Shown here: piece by piece, positions 1-8,324 of the stretch
Layout: each line of letters opens with the position of its first letter
How positions within the stretch are numbered: position 1 is the stretch's first letter
Assembly: GCA_023433505.1 (NCBI GenBank)
Contig: JAEZCO010000059.1
Span: forward strand, 1 to 64,000
Length of the DNA stretch: 64,000 nt
Source of the DNA: Bacillota bacterium
Lineage (GTDB): Bacteria > Bacillota > Clostridia > Acetivibrionales > DTU013
Direction of reading: 5' to 3'
Position numbers and translations under genes: made by a program
The notes under the pieces: model-generated
The model's input: only the letters and a program-made list of their open reading frames with translations
Told to the model about the DNA's origin: nothing
The model's database searches: none

Positions 1-143
1 AGTGTTCCGGCTGCAACCCTTACTTTATTGTCGCTTAGCCGCTCCACGTTTTGCATGATTACATAGCCGTGCGACGGCTCGATAAGAGACAACATAATAT
101 AAAACGTCGTTTCCGTTAATGGCAGCAACTTATTAAGGTTCAT
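1..143 (-). CDS. PadR-family transcriptional regulator (N-terminal part)
   Basis: The first 47 codons of a minus-strand gene whose 3' end lies outside the window. The peptide starts MNLNKLLPLTETTFYIMLSL and continues with an S-H-G-Y-x-I-M-Q motif and then V-R-V-A-A-G-T. This is the winged-helix N-terminus of PadR-like repressors, where the (P/S)HGYxI motif and the G-T-L-Y region are family signatures. The start is fixed by a strong GGAGGT ribosome site 7 bases upstream of ATG. Family members are small dimeric repressors, often of multidrug transporter or membrane-protein genes, and usually regulate themselves. The promoter just upstream carries an inverted repeat that would suit autoregulation. 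The ligand-sensing C-terminus cannot be seen. Confidence 0.85.
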   Translation of the reverse strand, partial: MNLNKLLPLTETTFYIMLSLIEPSHGYVIMQNVERLSDNKVRVAAGT

Positions 144-161
144 TCTCGCACCTCCAATAGT

Positions 162-225
162 CAGTTACACGATATACATTCATACTGACTATTCAAATTA
201 TATATCGTCTAACTGTATATGTCAA
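162..225 (-). promoter_or_regulatory. PadR gene promoter with overlapping inverted-repeat operator
   Basis: Reading leftward there is a consensus -35 box TTGACA (220-225), a 17-base spacer and a perfect -10 box TATAAT (197-202). Two 15-base arms form an inverted repeat with one mismatch. One arm (201-215) lies in the spacer and touches the -10 box; the other (162-176) lies downstream of the expected transcription start. A dimeric regulator bound here would block RNA polymerase, so PadR autorepression is the simplest reading. The promoter is seen directly; the binding protein is inferred. Confidence 0.75.
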
Positions 226-281
226 CAGGAGAAAATAAACAGGATCGCAACCTGCTTATTTTGTTGCTACTATAAAATACG

Positions 282-324
282 AAAACCGGATGGACTGCTT
301 AAAAGCAATTCATCCGGTTTTTTT
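282..324. terminator. Rho-independent terminator, probably bidirectional
   Basis: The 11-base stem AAAACCGGATG / CATCCGGTTTT (282-292 with 311-321) is followed by a run of T on the plus strand and preceded by A on the same strand, so it can act in both directions. It lies downstream of the minus-strand GH1 gene. Confidence 0.7.
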
Positions 325-377
325 ATTTAAACTATCTACTTTAGAGGGATCATATTTGTCCTTCAAACCGCTATTCG

Positions 378-453
378 TCATCAGAATTACCGTCTCAACT
401 TGCCTTGAGTGTACAAAAAAGATGCCGCTTGACCTGGTGGGGCCTTGGCGGCA
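378..453 (-). repeat. rlmD-type integration scar with conserved right flank
   Basis: On the minus strand the block reads GCCGCCAAGGCCCCACC, a short variable part, GGCATC-like plus T-run, ACTCAAGGCA, then CAAGTTGAGACGGTAATTCT. The flank is nearly identical to those at 8.7 and 11.5 kb. The last part aligns with the rlmD 3' end (codons for H-V-E-A-V-I-L). The leftmost copy in the window. Confidence 0.65.
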
Positions 454-522
454 GTATATTTTAAAAAAATCACTACAGACAATATTTCTGTCTTCTGATC
501 CCATGTTTGAGCCTTTATTTAT

Positions 523-1788
523 TTATTTATTACAGTAGCCGCCAAGTACGCTGAGACTCGGTTTTGGCATACGGTTTTGTGTTCTGCGGTCAACCCCGAT
601 TAGGCCGTAATGTTTTACAAAACCTTTATACCACTCATAGTTATCAAGCAAGCTCCAGTACATATATCCCTTAACGGGAATACCGTCGGCGACACATGCC
701 CGCACCCCTGCCACTGCCCGCTGAATGAACTCCACCCGGCGAGTATCATCCATTGTGCAAAGGCCGTTTTCAGTGACAATGATAGGTAGGGGAAGTTCTT
801 TGGCCACCTTGCGGATCACATTGCTCAGCCCTTCAGGATAGAATTCATAGTCCTGTTCAGTCAGTTCTGCCCCTTCGGGAGCAGGCAGGCTGCCCTTTTC
901 GCCTATGAGCTTGCGCGTGTAGTTCTGTATGCCGATGAAGTCATCCTTTTGCAGGAAGGGCAGATAGTATTTGAAGTCTTGCTCCCATTCCGCTTTGGCC
1001 CCGGATTCACCGCCGGGCTCCGTCTGAATATCTGACAGCGAAAGGGTAACGCCGACTTTCAGATGCGGACACACGGCCTTCATGGAATCACGGGCTGCTT
1101 CGTGTGCACGCATTATGAGCCGGTCTCCTTCTTCGGTACGCGGTGACAGAAAAATATTGGCCTGGTTTCCTTCTGCCAGCCCAAAGGCTTCTGCTGCCTC
1201 GGCCATCGTCTGCCACCTTTCCGCAGATATGGGTAAATTCATGCCTGCCCGCAGCTCAACGCCTGATTGCCGCAGCATATTGCGCGCCTCAGAGTACATC
1301 TGCGTACCCACGTTGGCGCAGTTGATCGTGCAGACATACCCCATCTGCCCGCCAAGGTGTTTCACGACATAAACGCAATAATTCTTAAAGTATTCCACCG
1401 TCAATTCCTTTTCCCACCCGCCATCGGAGATAAGCCACCTGGGCGAAGATACGTGGTGCATAGTGACGATGGGTATGATGCCGTTTTCATGGCAGTACGC
1501 CAAAACTTTGCGGTAGTGCTCGATTTCACGGTCGTCGAATTTGCCTCGTTCTGGCTCTATACGAGCCCATTCGATGGAAAAGCGATAGGCGTTCAGACCC
1601 GCCTTTGCCAACAGCGCGATGTCCTCCTCATAGCGGTGGTAGTGATCTACCGCATCCAAAGAGGGTTCGTCAAATTCGTTGTGGGGCAGTTGTTCCATAA
1701 CCCATAAATCACTGTGGATATTGTTACCCTCCACTTGGTGGGCAGATGTAGCGGCACCCAAAAGAAAGCCTTTTTCAAATTTATTCAT
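523..1788 (-). CDS. Glycoside hydrolase family 1 protein with altered acid/base motif
   Basis: A 421-residue GH1 (beta-glucosidase-like) protein with N-terminal G-A-A-T-S-A-H-Q-V-E-G, the Y-R-F-S-I-E-W-A-R-I-E-P motif near residues 68-79, H-H at 111-112 and the nucleophile motif V-T-E-N-G-L near the C-terminus, all as expected for retaining GH1 enzymes. The acid/base motif, normally T-(L/F/I)-N-E-P, reads T-I-N-C-A at residues 154-158, so the catalytic glutamate is missing. Myrosinases also lack it (T-I-N-Q), so activity on reactive glycosides is possible; loss of ordinary glycosidase activity is equally possible. The ATG at 1788 has a GGAGA site 6 bases upstream and is preferred over an upstream in-frame start at 1803. 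It is divergent from an AraC gene that could regulate it. Confidence 0.85.
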   Translation of the reverse strand: MNKFEKGFLLGAATSAHQVEGNNIHSDLWVMEQLPHNEFDEPSLDAVDHYHRYEEDIALLAKAGLNAYRFSIEWARIEPERGKFDDREIEHYRKVLAYCHENGIIPIVTMHHVSSPRWLISDGGWEKELTVEYFKNYCVYVVKHLGGQMGYVCTINCANVGTQMYSEARNMLRQSGVELRAGMNLPISAERWQTMAEAAEAFGLAEGNQANIFLSPRTEEGDRLIMRAHEAARDSMKAVCPHLKVGVTLSLSDIQTEPGGESGAKAEWEQDFKYYLPFLQKDDFIGIQNYTRKLIGEKGSLPAPEGAELTEQDYEFYPEGLSNVIRKVAKELPLPIIVTENGLCTMDDTRRVEFIQRAVAGVRACVADGIPVKGYMYWSLLDNYEWYKGFVKHYGLIGVDRRTQNRMPKPSLSVLGGYCNK

Positions 1789-1888
1789 GACTGATCTCCT
1801 CACTCATCTTGTTTTGTACCAATATATCTATCTTATTACATGCTAAAACGGCAAACAAGAATTCTTCTGACTTATTCCTATGTCAATA

Positions 1889-1917
1889 TTGACTTTTTCC
1901 TTATATAATGTTATATT
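1889..1917 (+). promoter_or_regulatory. Putative promoter of the AraC-family gene
   Basis: TTGACT (1889-1894), 17 bases, TATATT (1912-1917), about 40 bases before the AraC-family start. It is a reasonable housekeeping-sigma match in the correct orientation. Confidence 0.5.
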
Positions 1918-1959
1918 CGTAAAAATCAAAAGCGTATAACGCGAGGGTAAATGCGGTCT

Positions 1960-2781
1960 ATGTCAAACCACGAAATCATTGTTTTAAAAGCAGGGCTACC
2001 TGTTAAATTTGATATATATAAATCTTTCAACAGATTGATCCCCAGCCATTGGCACAACCACCTGGAGGTTCTCTATATCTGCCAGGGCGTCATGCAGATA
2101 GTTCGTAATGACGAGAGGTATACCATCAATGAGAATGATTTATTCGTAGTCAATTCCGGTGATATTCATTTGACCCGAAGTCTTGGCAACGTTGAAGTTT
2201 TATGTCTCCTAATACCTTATGAACTCATTGACAATTCAATTTCAGGGTACAAGTCGATAAGGTTCAGGGAGTATTTCTCCCAAAACGAATTGAATGAGGA
2301 TCCTGTATTTAAAAATATGATACATCATCTGATTGCTATGAGAACGCTTTATGAGCAAGGCGAAGACGGGTTTCAATTCCTTTTTATCAGTAATCTTAAT
2401 CTCTTTCTCCATACGCTCTACCACAATTATACAGTTCGTCAGAATATAGAAATTAATAAAGTCACAAAACATTTATCACGATTCAAGGAACTGCTAGATT
2501 ACGTGGAAATGAATTACAGAGAGCCTATAAGCTCGAAAGAAGCAGCCTCTTTTGTAGCATTGGGTCCGGAATATTTCTGCCGATCTTTTAAAAAATTTAC
2601 CGGCTTCACTTTTATGGAATATGTGAATATGGTCAGGCTTACCCATATTCACAGGGACATTCTAGATACCGACGACAGCATTACAGTCATTCAAGAACGA
2701 CATGGTTTTATAAATTACAAGGTCTTCAGCCGAATGTTTAAGGAAGCGTATGGGTGTACGCCATCCAAACTCAGAGTATAA
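1960..2781 (+). CDS. AraC-family transcriptional regulator with cupin sensor domain
   Basis: About 273 residues. The N-terminal half has the cupin-like sugar-sensing pattern (H-W-H-N-H-L-E-V-L-Y near residues 30-40, then G-D-I-H). The C-terminal ~100 residues carry two helix-turn-helices typical of AraC/XylS, ending in I-N-Y-K-V-F-S-R-M-F-K-E-A-Y-G-C-T-P. The start at 1960 (MSNHEIIV) is preferred because a GAGGG site lies 12 bases upstream; the ATG at 1951 is only 2 bases from it. Divergent to the GH1 gene, so control of glycoside use is the likely role. It is the one plus-strand protein-coding gene of intact appearance in the island. Confidence 0.85.
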   Translation: MSNHEIIVLKAGLPVKFDIYKSFNRLIPSHWHNHLEVLYICQGVMQIVRNDERYTINENDLFVVNSGDIHLTRSLGNVEVLCLLIPYELIDNSISGYKSIRFREYFSQNELNEDPVFKNMIHHLIAMRTLYEQGEDGFQFLFISNLNLFLHTLYHNYTVRQNIEINKVTKHLSRFKELLDYVEMNYREPISSKEAASFVALGPEYFCRSFKKFTGFTFMEYVNMVRLTHIHRDILDTDDSITVIQERHGFINYKVFSRMFKEAYGCTPSKLRV

Positions 2782-2815
2782 AAAATAAAGCCCATTTATA
2801 TTCTACCAAAAATAA

Positions 2816-2929
2816 AAGACGTGAAAGCATTCTCTCACATCAAAGCATGTTTTAATTCATAACCCCCGACCCCTTTATTTATCAAGGTTTCTGCCGTTGC
2901 AACAGGATCACAACCTCTGTATGCCCTGA
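2816..2929 (-). repeat. rlmD-type scar with conserved left end (recombinase lost)
   Basis: On the minus strand the core CATACAGAGGTTGTGATCCT continues GTTGCAACGG as in the rlmD end, then a GAAACCTTGATAAATAAAGG stretch shared with the 11.5 kb copy, then a GACGTGAAAGC-type hairpin (2816-2842). At 11.4 and 22.0 kb the same hairpin precedes a serine-recombinase start; here the recombinase is absent and the AraC gene's 3' end follows. Confidence 0.65.
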
Positions 2930-3821
2930 GATTTTTGCTGACCAGATCCTGTGCAGACTCAAAGGCCTTCAGAGGCTTTTCATCAACATTCAGTTGTTCA
3001 TCCCAGGGCTTTATGTCATCGAGCTTTAGCTTCTTTCTCTTCTCTTCATTCATCCTTTTTAAGACAGGTATGACGGTCTTTTCAACAGATCTATGTAGCC
3101 CGGCAAGTTCTTTCAGGCTGTAATCAAACCGATCCCGGAACAGATGCATATACTCCCCATAATTCTCAAAGCCTGTATTCCGAGCAGTTTTGTGCCTGAT
3201 TGCGATGATGTTGTCAAAAATATCATCCAGTACTTTCTGGTTTTGCAACCATGCACCTTTAATCAGTCTCCAGATTGCTTCTCTTTGCGATGGGGTTGCA
3301 GCAATCTCCCGCATTCTTTCTGCCTGTGCTAAGGTTATTTCCTGTTCTTCGTAGCTTACGGTTATATTTGATAGGGTCTTTCTATACTTTAAACACAAGG
3401 CCTGCTCCTCCTCTATCAGAGAAAGATTATCCGTATGGTATGTTTTTATATTCTTATGTAGTATCTTTCTGTAGTTATCGTAACGATTACTCAAGGCCGC
3501 CAGATGCCTATCTTCATAAATCTTTTTTTCAATTTTCTGACAATGAGGCTTTGACTTATTTAGCACCTTTTCAGAAAACAACCGCTGCTTTTTCTCCAGC
3601 TCCTCATCGGCAGTATTGGTACTTAATAGTACATAATTCTGAACGTCCGTATTATTAATTTCATCCAACAGTTCATTATAGTGTCCAATAAACTGCTCCA
3701 GAGACTCCTTGGATTGAATGGGCTGTTCTTCAAGATAATTGAGCACTGCCTCAACTTCATTCCAGTTTTCAACATTAAAGTTTTTATCTAAGTGCCGGTA
3801 TGGCTTTTGTACAACTCTCAT
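2835..3821 (-). pseudogene. M3-family oligoendopeptidase, N-terminal half only
   Basis: A 328-residue reading frame whose first ~300 residues match the helical N-terminal part of M3 oligoendopeptidases (M-R-V-V-Q-K-P-Y at the start, R-H-K-T-A-R-N-T-G-F-E-N-Y near residue 210). The family is usually about 560 residues with an HExxH zinc site in the C-terminal half. That half is absent. At residue ~300 the frame runs into an rlmD-type scar and ends in about 28 residues encoded by scar sequence (V-A-T-A-E-T-L-I-N-K), so it cannot be an active peptidase. The ATG at 3821 has a GAAGG site. Truncation by recombination at the 2.9 kb scar is the likely cause. Confidence 0.8.
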
Positions 3822-3841
3822 TTAATAAACCTTCTTTCGCT

Positions 3842-3930
3842 TCTGCAACAGGACTATGATTCCATGTGCCTTGAGGTGATAATAATGATGTCGCCAAGAC
3901 CTGGCTATTCCTTGGTGGGTGGATGCCATT
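3842..3930 (-). repeat. rlmD-type integration scar, diverged flank
   Basis: On the minus strand it reads CACCTCAAGGCACATGGAATC, then ATAGTCCTGTTGCAGAAGCG, matching the rlmD end. The flank (CCAAGG, TTGGCGACATC) is a diverged form of the right flank at 11.5 kb. It separates the GNAT/DUF4085 block from the M3 fragment. Confidence 0.55.
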
Positions 3931-3961
3931 TTTATTACTCCGTCTAGGCATAAAAGTATCT

Positions 3962-4876
3962 CTATAAGTCTAACTTTAAGACCACTAGCGAACGTTTATA
4001 CTGATATCCCAATAATTCTAACGCCTTTTCCAATGGATGATTTTGAACGTCAATATCTGCAATCAAGTTTTGAAGGCCATCCTCTATCATGAGCCGCGAG
4101 CCCTCCCATAACAAATCATTAACGTAACCTTTTCCTCTTTGAGCTGGTGTGACTCCTATGTAATTAATGGCCCCCTTATCCTCACTAAACTTTTGAGGAA
4201 CAACAAGTCCTATAAATTCTCCTTTTTTATCGTATGCCAGCCGCCACCAAGTCTCATTGAAATCAATCTCCTTTAATAGTTCAAAATACAAAATAGCGGC
4301 CTGTTTAGAGCCATGAGACACAATACCCGTTAAGTCTTCCCTGTCGAATGTCCCTTCTGTGACCATTTCAATGGCACCAATAAACGCCTCCTCGCCAACT
4401 TCATGCAAAGTTTTATAGTGGAGTCTCTTGGCAGTCTCTACGTGGCACACTTGATTAGCCCCAAAGCTTTTCTTCTCTTGCACTATGCGAAATCCCTGTT
4501 CTTTAAACAAGAATTGATAAGTTTCAAAGATCTCTGAGGCTGTTGAGTAGAGATGGTACTCCACAGTTTTAAAGCCCTTCGGCTTCAATGCCTCAATACT
4601 ATCCGTGAGGAGCTTGTTTCCAACTTCAAAAAGATCATACGCTGTATCTGCTACATTTATTTGCCATATTTTTAAATCATAAGGCTGTTCCTCAAAAACA
4701 CCATAAATGATTCTTCCCAAAAATTGCCCCTCTGCTTCAATGACAAAGCACCACTCTAATGTTGTTCTACCCGTATCTAACCATTGCTGTAAATTAAGTA
4801 TCGGCTTACTGTTGTCCTTCATTCCAATCTGTTCAAATTGTGCTATATCTTCTAATTGAATCGTTCTTACCTTCAA
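3962..4876 (-). CDS. GNAT-family acetyltransferase
   Basis: 304 residues. The C-terminal ~130 residues hold the acetyl-CoA-binding motif A (V-T-P-A-Q-R-G-K-G-Y, matching the R/QxxGxG/A pattern) followed by a helix and an I-D-V-Q-N-H-P segment, typical of GNAT N-acetyltransferases. The N-terminal half looks like a second, degenerate GNAT fold. The start appears to be TTG at 4876 with AAGGAGA 8 bases upstream. The substrate cannot be told. It lies downstream of the DUF4085 gene in the same island block and may be co-transcribed. Confidence 0.75.
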   Translation of the reverse strand: MKVRTIQLEDIAQFEQIGMKDNSKPILNLQQWLDTGRTTLEWCFVIEAEGQFLGRIIYGVFEEQPYDLKIWQINVADTAYDLFEVGNKLLTDSIEALKPKGFKTVEYHLYSTASEIFETYQFLFKEQGFRIVQEKKSFGANQVCHVETAKRLHYKTLHEVGEEAFIGAIEMVTEGTFDREDLTGIVSHGSKQAAILYFELLKEIDFNETWWRLAYDKKGEFIGLVVPQKFSEDKGAINYIGVTPAQRGKGYVNDLLWEGSRLMIEDGLQNLIADIDVQNHPLEKALELLGYQYKRSLVVLKLDL

Positions 4877-4937
4877 AATTTACTCTCCTTGTATTTTATT
4901 GAATGAGAAAATGACTTTTTCGGCTTTAAAAAACCTT

Positions 4938-5798
4938 TCACTCCCACTCTATGACAATATCATTGCAGCGAATAATAAGTTCAAGCATTCCCTCACTCCG
5001 AAAAAGCATGTGGGCTTCATAGCCGTTTTCGGTGCGATACAGCTCATCATAAATCCAGTGACTGCCCACAATATGTTCTCCCTGTTTTATAATTTCTGAA
5101 GTGACAAAGGTCACCTTATTAGGATAGAATTGGTCTCTCGCGTCGAACCGCATGACGGTATTCTTGTTAATCGTAAGCTCCGTTACCTCACGATCGTGAA
5201 AACAGAATCTTTTGCCGATGTTTTCAGGAATCTCCTCTGCTTGCTGTGCTTTCGAATATTCATAATAAACACGGTCCGTTTTCTTTTTATTCTCTTTGCT
5301 GAGTCTTTTCAGCTGAGCGAGCACGTCCTTCGTACAATAGCCCAGCGTAAAAACCCGCATATCCGCAATTTGCCTGGCAAGTTCATCTGGAAGTTTCTCA
5401 GCATTCATTCTTATTGCCATTTCCTGTTCAATGCGAAATCCTTCCCTGCATTTTTTCTCGTAAAAAGGCGGGCGGGTATCATATGCCTCTATCATCTCCT
5501 GAATGCGTGCGCGATCCACAGCCGGCATCTGATAAACTATTGTATCCTCTTTATTGATGTCTTCGCCGCGTGCAAATTTATCAGCGCGCACAAGAGTACA
5601 TCCGTCCAGATCCAACATAAACCGAGGATCAACCTCGTACACCTCGCGCTGCATTTTTAAATATGCATTCTCTTTTCTTTTATAGAGTCGCAAATATAGA
5701 GCATCGTCATAAACGTCGGTACCTTCGTGCGCCTTCATACCAAAATGAAGCCCTGTCCACTGACTTAGTTCGTACCATTCCTTCGTAAGATATTTCAT
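4938..5798 (-). CDS. DUF4085-family protein of unknown function
   Basis: 286 residues starting M-K-Y-L-T-K-E-W-Y-E-L, a beginning I recognise from the DUF4085 family of Bacillota. The protein is soluble and charged, with no signal peptide or membrane segment. Function is unknown for the family. The ATG at 5798 has an AGGATGG site 7 bases upstream; an earlier in-frame start at 5816 lacks one. It sits between two scars together with the acetyltransferase gene. Confidence 0.65.
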   Translation of the reverse strand: MKYLTKEWYELSQWTGLHFGMKAHEGTDVYDDALYLRLYKRKENAYLKMQREVYEVDPRFMLDLDGCTLVRADKFARGEDINKEDTIVYQMPAVDRARIQEMIEAYDTRPPFYEKKCREGFRIEQEMAIRMNAEKLPDELARQIADMRVFTLGYCTKDVLAQLKRLSKENKKKTDRVYYEYSKAQQAEEIPENIGKRFCFHDREVTELTINKNTVMRFDARDQFYPNKVTFVTSEIIKQGEHIVGSHWIYDELYRTENGYEAHMLFRSEGMLELIIRCNDIVIEWE

Positions 5799-5894
5799 GA
5801 GAAAACCATCCTGCATGCCTGTTTATATTTCTAATTTAAAAAAACTATTATGTATTGTGGTAAACCCTACCTATTGTCCTCCAAAACACATTTC

Positions 5895-5990
5895 ATCATC
5901 AACACTACCGTCTCCACATGCCTTGAGTGTGCAAAATAGATGTCGTATCACGCTGATATCCCCTTGACGGGAGGGTGGATTGCCGAAACC
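5895..5990 (-). repeat. rlmD-type integration scar
   Basis: On the minus strand it reads TTTTGCACACTCAAGGCA followed by CATGTGGAGACGGTAGTGTT, aligning with the rlmD end (codons H-V-E-T-V-V-L) and with the 0.4 kb copy. The distal GCCGCC part of the flank is diverged here. It separates the DUF2975 block from the DUF4085 block. The rest of 5817-6139 holds nothing else I can name. Confidence 0.55.
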
Positions 5991-6139
5991 ATAGTCCGTC
6001 GCAGACTGTAAATAGGGTAAAATTAGCCTGTATTTTTGCTTTATAGCTTTAGTAATTGTAAGCAATCAAACCCTCAAAGCATTGAAGAGATTTTCCTTGT
6101 CTATCAATTGATCACATCCTCCCGATTTTGTCTGTGTAT

Positions 6140-7114
6140 TTATTCCGGCCATTTTACCTGCACCCATTTCTTTACGCAGATGCCATCCTCGCGGCTATAG
6201 TAAGTCTCAAGGGACTCAGCATCCCTGCCATATAGCTTTCGCGAGATAAATTTGCCGCCGTTTGTGTCGGTCTTATGGGCTTCAACCACGATATACTCCG
6301 TGTTTTCCTCCAGCGCGATTGACTCGGGCATTTCTCCCGGAGCATACTCCGTTTTGGAGACCACAGAGCTGTCTGCACCCATCTGCAACACAACGATTTT
6401 TTCCGGTGGGCTCATAACACTGATGGAAATCTTCACCGAGATGCTGTCTGTTTTGATCTTTCCGTTTTCTGTCATCGTATAAGTGGCATTCATGGTTTGC
6501 GTATATGCCGCTCCCTCATCCCGGACTCCTGAAGTGGAAAATCCGCTGCCCGTCATTGCATAAACATTACCGTCCTCACTCTGGTATACAGGATTGAAAT
6601 AATATGTGCTGCCAAGGCCGGGGGACACATAAACCGTTCCTTCCATGGTCGTACTGTCCCCTTGATCTGTGTATTTCAAGTTCATATGGCCGTCGCTGAT
6701 CGCCTCATCTGATCCTGAAGTAACATAGCCCTCTTGCTCTGCGGTGGTGGGGACCCTGGCGGAAAAATAGGTGATGCCCTCAAATCCGGGGAAAACATAT
6801 TCCTTCGTCACTACCTTTTCGCCTGTTTCCGTGTTAGTCAGCGTTCTTGGCCTTAATTCAGCGTAACGCCTGCCCTGATATTCCTCAGTGGTACCGTCAA
6901 GCTTTATTTCACCGCCTGAAAGACTACCGATATTGTCATTGAGATAACCTTCAAAGTCAAACAGGTCAAGATGCTCTGTCGTAAGGAAGACGCCGATCAA
7001 TCTGTCCTCGGATGCCTTTGTTCCTGCGTCCTCCCGTGCCAGCTGGCATCCGGTCAAGATGCTCAGCAGCAAGGCGGTAAGGCAAATCACCGCGATCTTC
7101 ACTTTATATTTCAT
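6140..7114 (-). CDS. Putative lipoprotein of unknown function
   Basis: 324 residues. The N-terminus has a positively charged start, a hydrophobic stretch and a lipobox (L-L-S-I-L-T-G-C at about residues 16-23), so export and lipid attachment are expected. The mature part is rich in beta-prone and acidic segments; I recognise no catalytic motif. The ATG at 7114 has a GGAGG site 9 bases upstream and overlaps the end of the repressor gene by 11 bases, so it is translationally coupled as the third gene of the DUF2975-repressor-lipoprotein operon. Confidence 0.75.
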   Translation of the reverse strand: MKYKVKIAVICLTALLLSILTGCQLAREDAGTKASEDRLIGVFLTTEHLDLFDFEGYLNDNIGSLSGGEIKLDGTTEEYQGRRYAELRPRTLTNTETGEKVVTKEYVFPGFEGITYFSARVPTTAEQEGYVTSGSDEAISDGHMNLKYTDQGDSTTMEGTVYVSPGLGSTYYFNPVYQSEDGNVYAMTGSGFSTSGVRDEGAAYTQTMNATYTMTENGKIKTDSISVKISISVMSPPEKIVVLQMGADSSVVSKTEYAPGEMPESIALEENTEYIVVEAHKTDTNGGKFISRKLYGRDAESLETYYSREDGICVKKWVQVKWPE

Positions 7115-7334
7115 TATCGCCGTCCTCCAGCTTTCCATCGAATTTCAATATATCTCCCACGTCGCAGCCAAGATGCCAGCATATCCTGTTGATCGTGCTG
7201 AAACGAACGCCCTTCGCCTTTCCGCTTCGGAGAATGGATAGGTTTGCTTCAGTGATGTCTACGAGGGCGCACAATTCCTTTGAGGTCATCCCACGTGCTT
7301 TCAATACATCCTCCAGGAATATCCGTATAGCCAT
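7104..7334 (-). CDS. YozG-like small XRE-family HTH repressor
   Basis: A 76-residue helix-turn-helix protein. Pattern M-T-S-K-E-L-C-A-L-V-D-I-T, N-L-S-I-L-R, then F-S-T-I-N-R-I-C and L-G-C-D-V-G-D-I-L is that of the small Cro/CI-type regulators of the YozG group, which are commonly paired with DUF2975 membrane proteins. The ATG at 7334 has a GAGAGGTG site. The second gene of a three-gene operon. The twin palindrome in the operon promoter is the obvious candidate operator. Confidence 0.85.
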   Translation of the reverse strand: MAIRIFLEDVLKARGMTSKELCALVDITEANLSILRSGKAKGVRFSTINRICWHLGCDVGDILKFDGKLEDGDNEI

Positions 7335-7344
7335 CCCGCACCTC

Positions 7345-8313
7345 TCATATAAACATATCGTTATCGTCCTTGAGCTTCTTGTTCTCCGCGATGAAGCGGG
7401 CAAGCAGCAGTACGGCAAGCACGAAAACGATAGACAGTAACGGGATTTGCACAGAATTGTTGATAACCATCAGCCTTCTGGCGAAAAGAAGCTGAAGAAG
7501 ATTAAGCGCTACGTTTGTAAGGACGGTTACCGCGAGAACAAATCCACAAAGACGGGACAACTTTCCGGCAGCTTCAACGCTTTCGTCTGAATACCGGTTG
7601 GCACGCATTTCACCCAGCAGCCGCAGGGCGGCAAATACTACAAGGACATCAAACAGATACGGTAAGGCATCCACCGCATACTGCAGGGCAAGAAAGAAAT
7701 AGGTCGCTCCCAACAGGTGCTCGTTACCTGTATTTCCTGATTGAAGCGATGCTATGGAATTCAAGAGGTCACTAAAGCAAGAGCCGAAAATCATATACAC
7801 AAAAAGCACATTCAGCAGGCAGAGCAGGACGGTCATGTATTTTTGAAGCTTTTCTGCACCGCTGTCAAAAAATAGCCGCAATATCCTTAAAACAAGATAG
7901 CCGCAAATTACCGAATATACTGTGCCGCCTAATATTGCTTTGCCGACACCCAGAACTGTGACTTTTCCGAAGAGCGTGCCGATATCGCCGAGGTTTATCA
8001 TAAGGTATAATACAGCAAACAATGCGGCGCTCATGAGTATAAGCAGTCCATCCTCCAGGTGAAGCTTTCGCCTTTTCATAAGGACAAGCAAAATAGCGGC
8101 GGGCGCCAGACTGACCGTCGCATAAATAATGATCGCGACCGCGTTTCCTATACCGCCGGACAAGGAGAGTGCCCTCAACAAGATCCCGAACTGCTCAAAC
8201 GGGAATGCCATCGCGGTTATAAACACTCCGGAGAAGGATGCCTGCACGACGTTAAGCACGACGCAAAGCGCCATTTCGACCCCAAGAAGGGCCAAAAAAA
8301 TCTTGCGTTTCAT
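7345..8313 (-). CDS. DUF2975-family integral membrane protein
   Basis: 322 residues with about eight hydrophobic segments. The C-terminal end A-R-F-I-A-E-N-K-K-L-K-D-D-N-D-M-F-I matches the conserved end of DUF2975 proteins, which are usually encoded next to a YozG-like repressor, as here. The family is usually nearer 150-200 residues, so this copy is long. The ATG at 8313 has a GAGGTG site. First gene of the operon; function unknown, with sensing or signalling across the membrane a possibility. Confidence 0.8.
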   Translation of the reverse strand: MKRKIFLALLGVEMALCVVLNVVQASFSGVFITAMAFPFEQFGILLRALSLSGGIGNAVAIIIYATVSLAPAAILLVLMKRRKLHLEDGLLILMSAALFAVLYLMINLGDIGTLFGKVTVLGVGKAILGGTVYSVICGYLVLRILRLFFDSGAEKLQKYMTVLLCLLNVLFVYMIFGSCFSDLLNSIASLQSGNTGNEHLLGATYFFLALQYAVDALPYLFDVLVVFAALRLLGEMRANRYSDESVEAAGKLSRLCGFVLAVTVLTNVALNLLQLLFARRLMVINNSVQIPLLSIVFVLAVLLLARFIAENKKLKDDNDMFI

Positions 8314-8324
8314 ATACACCTCAT

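Noticed and set aside
310..504. A 64-codon minus-strand frame across the 0.4 kb scar
   Set aside because: It reads through scar DNA that is conserved as nucleotide sequence, but the frame differs from that in the other scars, so it is not a protein.
5871..6065. A 64-codon minus-strand frame across the 5.9 kb scar
   Set aside because: Another scar reading frame; no ribosome site and no frame conservation between scars.
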